This document shows positions 60,127 to 64,000 of a DNA stretch of 64,000 nt, one piece after another (the stretch's first letter is position 1; each line of letters begins with the position of its first letter). The notes under the pieces are model-generated. The model worked only from the letters and a program-made list of their open reading frames with translations. It searched no databases and was not told where the DNA came from. The translations under genes and the position numbers were made by a program. The stretch covers positions 82,746 to 146,745 of the forward strand of contig CALXGR010000002.1 of NCBI GenBank assembly GCA_944387885.1, read 5' to 3'. This DNA comes from an uncultured Clostridia bacterium. GTDB lineage: Bacteria; Bacillota; Clostridia; Oscillospirales; Ruminococcaceae.

Positions 60127-61140
60127 TTAGTTCAGGGTTTTCCCGAAGAATCCCAGCTGGGCTTTCAAATCGCCCATGAGATTGTCGAACTGGTCGGGGG
60201 TCAGGCTCTGGGCGCCGTCGCAGAGGGCATGGGCCGGGTCATTGTGGACTTCGATCATCAGACCGTCGGCTCCCACCGCCACAGCAGCTTTGGCCAGAGG
60301 CTCCACCATCCAGGCAATCCCGGCGGCATGGCTGGGGTCGATGATGACCGGGAGATGGGTCATCTTTTTCAGCATGGGAATGGCGGAAATGTCCAGGGTG
60401 TTCCGCATGCTGGTCTCAAAGGTACGGATTCCCCGCTCGCAGAGAACCACGTTTTCATTTCCTTCCGCCATGATGTACTCGGCGCTCATGACCAGCTCCT
60501 CCAGGGTGGAGCAAAGCCCCCGCTTGAGGAGGACCGGGGTTTTGGTCCGGCCTACCGCTTTCAGCAGTTCAAAGTTCTGCATGTTCCGGGCGCCGATTTG
60601 AATCATGTCCACTTTGTCAAAGAGGGGGAGATGTTCGGTGTTCATCAGCTCGGTGACCACCGGCTGACCGGTTTTCCCGGCGGCCTCAAGCAGCAGGTCC
60701 AGCCCTTCGCTGCGCAGACCCTGGAAGCTGTAAGGGGAGGTGCGGGGCTTGAAGGCGCCGCCCCGGAGGATGGAAGCTCCCGCAGCCTTTACCCGCTGGG
60801 CTACCAGTTCCATCTGCTGGGGGCTCTCAATGCTGCAGGGGCCCGCCATGACGGCAAAGTTGCCGCCTCCGATTTTCACATCCCCTACCTGGACTACCGT
60901 GTTATCCGGATGGAACTTCCGGTTGGCTTTCTTGTAAGGTTCACTGATCCGCCGGCAGGTCTCCACCGCGGGGTGCGCCAGAATCCAACTCTCCGCAATG
61001 GCTTTGGTGTCACCCACCAGACCCAGAATATGGGTGTCTGTGCCGTTGGAATCGTGAATCTCCAGCCCACGGGAGCGCAGTTCTCCGCACAGCTGGTCGA
61101 TCATGCTCTGGGAAGCGTTTTTCTTCAAAATTACAATCAT
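60127..61140 (-). CDS. aroF: 3-deoxy-7-phosphoheptulonate (DAHP) synthase
   Basis: First step of the shikimate pathway: joins phosphoenolpyruvate and erythrose 4-phosphate. The 337-residue type I-beta enzyme has an N-terminal ferredoxin-like regulatory domain (about 1-70) that binds aromatic amino acids in relatives, then the barrel with AGPCSIES, KPRTSPYSFQG, QIGARNMQN and DPSHAAG. The ATG at 61140 has AGAGG nine bases upstream. The leader has an aromatic-rich peptide and a terminator, so it appears controlled by Phe/Tyr supply. Confidence 0.95.
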   Translation of the reverse strand: MIVILKKNASQSMIDQLCGELRSRGLEIHDSNGTDTHILGLVGDTKAIAESWILAHPAVETCRRISEPYKKANRKFHPDNTVVQVGDVKIGGGNFAVMAGPCSIESPQQMELVAQRVKAAGASILRGGAFKPRTSPYSFQGLRSEGLDLLLEAAGKTGQPVVTELMNTEHLPLFDKVDMIQIGARNMQNFELLKAVGRTKTPVLLKRGLCSTLEELVMSAEYIMAEGNENVVLCERGIRTFETSMRNTLDISAIPMLKKMTHLPVIIDPSHAAGIAWMVEPLAKAAVAVGADGLMIEVHNDPAHALCDGAQSLTPDQFDNLMGDLKAQLGFFGKTLN

Positions 61141-61184
61141 GGTAAGCAACCTCTTTCCGTTTTATCTGTCTATATAAATAAGAA

Positions 61185-61210
61185 GGGCCTGCGGCAGGTG
61201 CCGCAGGCCC
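61185..61210 (-). terminator. Attenuator terminator upstream of the DAHP synthase gene
   Basis: GGGCCTGCGGCA and its perfect complement with a two-base centre, followed on the minus strand by TTCTTATTTAT. It lies between the leader peptide and the aroF start, so it acts inside the same transcript. Confidence 0.8.
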
Positions 61211-61235
61211 GGAAAACAATGGAGACAGGGTCCAG

Positions 61236-61334
61236 TCAACCCAATCCTTCCGCCCGGTTGCAGCACAAAAAGCTCTTGCCATAAAAATAGCAAAAGCAAT
61301 AGCCGAAATAGAAAGCTGCAAAGAGAACGGCCAT
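61236..61334 (-). CDS. Phe/Tyr-rich leader peptide of aroF
   Basis: ATG at 61334 with AAGGAG eight bases upstream; 32 codons. Phe is at 5, 8, 10, 14, 17 and 22, Tyr at 9, 12, 16 and 18, so residues 5-22 are over half aromatic; four Cys are also present. A good promoter lies upstream and a terminator downstream. This is the layout of ribosome-mediated attenuation. No homologue is claimed; the composition and position are the evidence. Confidence 0.8.
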   Translation of the reverse strand: MAVLFAAFYFGYCFCYFYGKSFLCCNRAEGLG

Positions 61335-61369
61335 GGTGAAAACTCCTTCTTGAAATCCTTGATGTGGGT

Positions 61370-61398
61370 AGTATAGCGCTTTAAAGCGACGAAGTCAA
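61370..61398 (-). promoter_or_regulatory. aroF leader promoter
   Basis: On the minus strand TTGACT (61398-61393), 17 bases and TATACT (61375-61370). Confidence 0.85.
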
Positions 61399-61459
61399 CC
61401 CCTGAAAGGCGGGAAATGAGAAAATTCTGTAAAATTTTCCCAAAGGAAGAAAATGGGTT

Positions 61460-61488
61460 TTGACCTTTCCCATGGCAGTTGGTATACT
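61460..61488 (+). promoter_or_regulatory. ybaK-rsuA promoter
   Basis: TTGACC (61460-61465), 17 bases and TATACT (61483-61488), divergent from the aroF promoter. Confidence 0.85.
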
Positions 61489-61523
61489 GAGAAGGTGATA
61501 TTGAAGGAAAAGAAGTGTAAGAA

Positions 61524-62018
61524 ATGGGAAAACAAACCAAGACCAATGCCATTCGGCTGTTGGATACTCAGAAGGTCGCTTACAAAATCCACGAGTACGA
61601 CCACGACGACGGAGCCATTGACGGGGTAAGCGTGGCGGCCAAGCTGGGACAGGACCCCCGGGCCGTCTTCAAGACCCTGGTGACCAAACCGGCAGGGAAG
61701 GACAGCTGCTGTGTCTTTGTCATCCCGGTAGGGGCGGAGCTGGACCTGAAGAAAGCCGCCCGTGCTGTGAAGGAGAAGAGCGTTTCCATGCTCCATTTGG
61801 TGGACCTGACCAAGTATACCGGCTATGTCCGGGGTGGATGTAGCCCCCTGGGAATGAAAAAACAGTATCCCACCGTTTTTGATGAAAGCTGCCTGGAATG
61901 GCCTGCCATCTGTGTGTCGGGGGGAAGAATCGGGACCCAGATCGAGGCGGACCCCCGGGATCTGATCCGTCTTTCCCGGGCTTCCACCGCACCCTTGACG
62001 GCGGAGGGCGAAGGATGA
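61524..62018 (+). CDS. ybaK: Cys-tRNA(Pro) deacylase (YbaK/EbsC family)
   Basis: Clears misacylated tRNA, mainly Cys-tRNA-Pro. The 164-residue protein has the catalytic-type lysine segment VFKTLVTKP, VIPVGAELDLKKAA and YVRGGCSPLGMKK, the usual GxxP-like loop. The length is standard. It is followed by a coupled pseudouridine synthase (ATGA overlap). Confidence 0.93.
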   Translation: MGKQTKTNAIRLLDTQKVAYKIHEYDHDDGAIDGVSVAAKLGQDPRAVFKTLVTKPAGKDSCCVFVIPVGAELDLKKAARAVKEKSVSMLHLVDLTKYTGYVRGGCSPLGMKKQYPTVFDESCLEWPAICVSGGRIGTQIEADPRDLIRLSRASTAPLTAEGEG

Positions 62019-62722
62019 GGCTGGATCAATACCTATCCAAGGCCATGGGAATCAGCCGGAGCCAGAGCCGGAAGCTGATCGCTTCGGGACAGGTCACGGT
62101 GGACGGACAGCTTTGCAAGGCGGCGGACTTCCAGCTGGGGGAGAACCTTCAGGTGACCGCCCAGGGAAAAGCCCTGGGGGTAAAGGAGTTTGTCTACATC
62201 ATGCTCCATAAGCCCCAGGGAATCGTCAGTGCCAGCCGGGACAAGCGGGATAAAACCGTGGTGGACCTGGTGGCAAAGGACTTTCCCCGGCGGGAGCTGT
62301 TCCCTGCGGGCCGGCTGGACAAGACCAGCACCGGGTTTGTGCTGCTCACCGATGACGGGGCGCTGGCCCACCGGCTGCTGGCTCCCAAACGGCATGTGAC
62401 CAAGGAATACCTGGTGGAACTGGATACCCCCCTCACCCCTGAAATGATTCGGGGTTTTGAGGAGGGGGTCACCCTGGCGGACGGACAGACCATGCAGCCT
62501 GCCCAGGTGAGTAATCCTGACCCGTCCCGCCCCTGCCTGGTGAGGGTGCTCCTTCGCCAGGGAGTGTATCACCAAATCAAACGGATGTTCGGAGTCTACA
62601 GTGCGGGAGTGAATGCGCTTCACCGCACTGCCATCGGCGGAGTGGCCCTGGACCCGGCCCTGGAACCCGGACAGTGGAGGGAGTTGACCAGGGAAGAATT
62701 GGAAAAATTACAGCAGGATTGA
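62015..62722 (+). CDS. rsuA: 16S rRNA pseudouridine synthase (RsuA family)
   Basis: Converts a uridine of 16S rRNA (U516 in E. coli) to pseudouridine. The 235-residue protein has an N-terminal S4 domain (1-60; MRLDQYLSKAMGISRSQSRK) and the catalytic Asp in PAGRLDKTSTG, followed by LLAPKRHVTKEYLVEL and the late YHQIKRMFG. The ATG at 62015 overlaps the ybaK stop. Target position is inferred from family; related RluB/E members modify 23S rRNA. No terminator with a T run was seen after it. Confidence 0.9.
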   Translation: MRLDQYLSKAMGISRSQSRKLIASGQVTVDGQLCKAADFQLGENLQVTAQGKALGVKEFVYIMLHKPQGIVSASRDKRDKTVVDLVAKDFPRRELFPAGRLDKTSTGFVLLTDDGALAHRLLAPKRHVTKEYLVELDTPLTPEMIRGFEEGVTLADGQTMQPAQVSNPDPSRPCLVRVLLRQGVYHQIKRMFGVYSAGVNALHRTAIGGVALDPALEPGQWRELTREELEKLQQD

Positions 62723-62817
62723 ACCTTCTGTTGGAAAATCTGACGGAGAGAACCATTTGCATTTTGAAAAAACTTGAAATTTCAACAAGAAAAAACCATC
62801 TTTTTTGTTCAAATATG

Positions 62818-62846
62818 TTGCAAAAGTAAAAACTATTGTGTAATAT
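62818..62846 (+). promoter_or_regulatory. Promoter of the CdaR-type regulator gene
   Basis: TTGCAA (62818-62823), 17 bases and TAATAT (62841-62846), in an AT-rich stretch. Confidence 0.65.
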
Positions 62847-62946
62847 ATACATGATATGGTCTCTTAATTGTTGAAAAATGCCAAAGCAAAATTACCAAAT
62901 ACCCTTTGGAAAGTTTGCCAGGGCAGATAAGGGAAGGGTTTTCATT

Positions 62947-64000
62947 ATGGCAAATCGTGTTTTTCAGAGTGTTATCTACCAGATGAAGGACGCAGTTAAC
63001 CGGATCGTGGGTGTTGTGGACGAAACGGGTACCGTTATCGCCTGCTCGGAACTGAATCTCATCGGGGAGGTGCGGGAAAACTTCCTGGCTGAACGGCTGA
63101 GTTCCGCAGATCGCTTCGTCCGGGACGGCTATTCCTACCATCAATTCTCCAACGCCAAGCATAATGATTACGCAGTCTTTGTGGAGGGAACCGACGAGGT
63201 GGCCGGCCAGTTTGCCAGCCTGCTTTCCATCAGCCTGCAGAGCATCAAGCAGTACCACGATGAAAAGTTTGATAAAGCCAACTTTATTAAGAACGTGGTT
63301 CTGGACAATATCCTTCCCGGGGATATTTATGCCAAGGCACGGGAACTCCATTTTGCTACCGATGTGTCCCGGGTGGTGCTGATCATCCGGGTAGCCAACG
63401 GAACCGATGTTTCCGCCTACGAGGTGGTGAGCAGCCTGTTCCCCGATAAGCAGAAGGACTTCGTTTTCAATGTCAGCGAGACGGATACGGTCCTGGTAAA
63501 GGAGATCCGCCGCGGAATCGAGACCAGAGATATTGAAAAGCTGGCCGCCAGTATTGTGGATACCCTGTCCGGGGAGCACTATATCAAGGCCAGTGTGGGT
63601 ATCGGCACCCCCATCGGGAACGTGAAGGATCTGGCTACCAGCTTCAAGGAAGCCCAGATCGCCATGGAAGTAGGGAAGATGTTCGACACCGAGCAGCAGA
63701 TCGTCAGCTATGACCATCTGGGAATTGCCCGGCTCATTTACCAGCTCCCCACCACCCTGTGTGAGATGTTCCTGAAAGAGGTGTTCCGTCAGGGTAGCAT
63801 TGAAAGCCTGGACAGCGAGACCCTCTTCACCATCCAGCGGTTCTTTGAGAATAACCTGAATGTTTCCGAGACCAGCCGCGGGCTGTTTGTCCACCGGAAC
63901 ACTCTGGTCTACCGTCTGGAAAAGATCAAGAAGCTGACCGGTCTGGATCTGCGGGAGTTTGACGATGCCATCGTATTCAAGGTGGCACTGATGGTCAAGA
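62947..64000 (+). CDS. CdaR/PucR-family transcriptional regulator, 3' end cut by window
   Basis: Open from ATG at 62947 to the window edge (351 codons). The first 130 or so residues form a sensor-like domain (IVGVVDETGTVIACSELN; VEGTDEVAGQFASLLS) that resembles the sugar-diacid-recognition region of CdaR. A GGDEF-like degenerate segment follows (SVGIGTPIGNVKDLATSFKEA), and the C-terminus is the PucR/CdaR helix-turn-helix (LFVHRNTLVYRLEKIKKLTG). GGGAAGGG precedes the ATG. The ligand and targets are unknown; the gene probably ends a few codons beyond the window. Confidence 0.85.
   Translation, partial: MANRVFQSVIYQMKDAVNRIVGVVDETGTVIACSELNLIGEVRENFLAERLSSADRFVRDGYSYHQFSNAKHNDYAVFVEGTDEVAGQFASLLSISLQSIKQYHDEKFDKANFIKNVVLDNILPGDIYAKARELHFATDVSRVVLIIRVANGTDVSAYEVVSSLFPDKQKDFVFNVSETDTVLVKEIRRGIETRDIEKLAASIVDTLSGEHYIKASVGIGTPIGNVKDLATSFKEAQIAMEVGKMFDTEQQIVSYDHLGIARLIYQLPTTLCEMFLKEVFRQGSIESLDSETLFTIQRFFENNLNVSETSRGLFVHRNTLVYRLEKIKKLTGLDLREFDDAIVFKVALMVK

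Noticed and set aside
1..64000. CRISPR array or insertion sequence
   Set aside because: No regularly spaced direct repeats and no intact transposase with terminal inverted repeats were seen by eye.

Overview
The window looks like a chromosomal segment of a GC-rich, strictly fermentative Clostridia-type Firmicute, most likely of the Oscillospiraceae/Eubacteriales group. The reasons are the fused IspH-ribosomal protein S1 gene, the RnfCDGEAB ion pump, PPi-type phosphofructokinases, strong AGGAGG ribosome sites, T-box and yybP-ykoY leaders, a CIRCE element, and many TTGACA/TATAAT promoters with 17-base spacers. No rRNA, CRISPR array, complete prophage or intact insertion sequence was seen. Almost all of it is core genome; one AT-rich gene and a gene relic next to a tRNA are the clear exceptions.

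Layout. 1-4.1 kb: cmk tail, plsC, ispH-rpsA, gtrA, a 51-residue membrane protein, deoC. 4.2-7.7 kb: a lipoprotein with a two-component system. 7.7-13.3 kb: DUF1385, prmC, recA, recX, rimO, pgsA in one direction. 13.4-14.2 kb: Mn2+ riboswitch and mntP. 14.2-19.8 kb: asnA against cysS and a giant PMT-type glycosyltransferase. 19.9-26.4 kb: two tandem PPi-type phosphofructokinases, typA and a CBS/DRTGG pyrophosphatase. 26.5-29.9 kb: a small membrane protein, a divergent Cro/LexA-type S24 repressor, and a radical-SAM/UDG-linked DNA repair pair. 30-36.8 kb: M20 dipeptidase, a 41-residue protein and the rnf operon. 36.9-39.6 kb: tRNA-Val, an AT-rich nuclease-like gene and a relic. 39.6-43.8 kb: marR and a heterodimeric ABC exporter. 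43.9-49.1 kb: clpB, metY-metA. 49.2-53.1 kb: a lipidated trigger-factor-like foldase, malic enzyme, fumarase. 53.2-56.5 kb: a Trp T-box, a Trp-Arg-Trp leader ORF and a trpXYZ-type transporter. 56.5-61.4 kb: a GntR/ABC-2 operon, apbE, DUF3783 and DAHP synthase behind an aromatic leader peptide. 61.5-64 kb: ybaK, rsuA and a CdaR-type regulator cut by the window end.

Functional links. ApbE probably attaches FMN to RnfD and RnfG. The PPi-type phosphofructokinases and the regulated pyrophosphatase suggest tight control of pyrophosphate in glycolysis. Malic enzyme plus two-subunit fumarase link pyruvate, malate and fumarate. MetA and MetY give methionine by direct sulfhydrylation.

The most interesting new signals are regulatory. 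(1) An ACAAC-N5-GTTGT palindrome occurs at the recA promoter and in the intergenic region of the S24 repressor, with a one-mismatch copy inside the repressor's own promoter. This suggests a non-LexA SOS circuit that also controls a divergent small membrane protein. (2) A 32-residue leader peptide with six Phe and four Tyr lies before an intrinsic terminator upstream of the DAHP synthase gene. (3) The tryptophan transporter carries a Trp T-box followed by a separate leader ORF with Trp-Arg-Trp. (4) A 703-residue AT-rich protein joins a PD-(D/E)XK-like core to two NUMOD-like DNA-binding repeats downstream of tRNA-Val.
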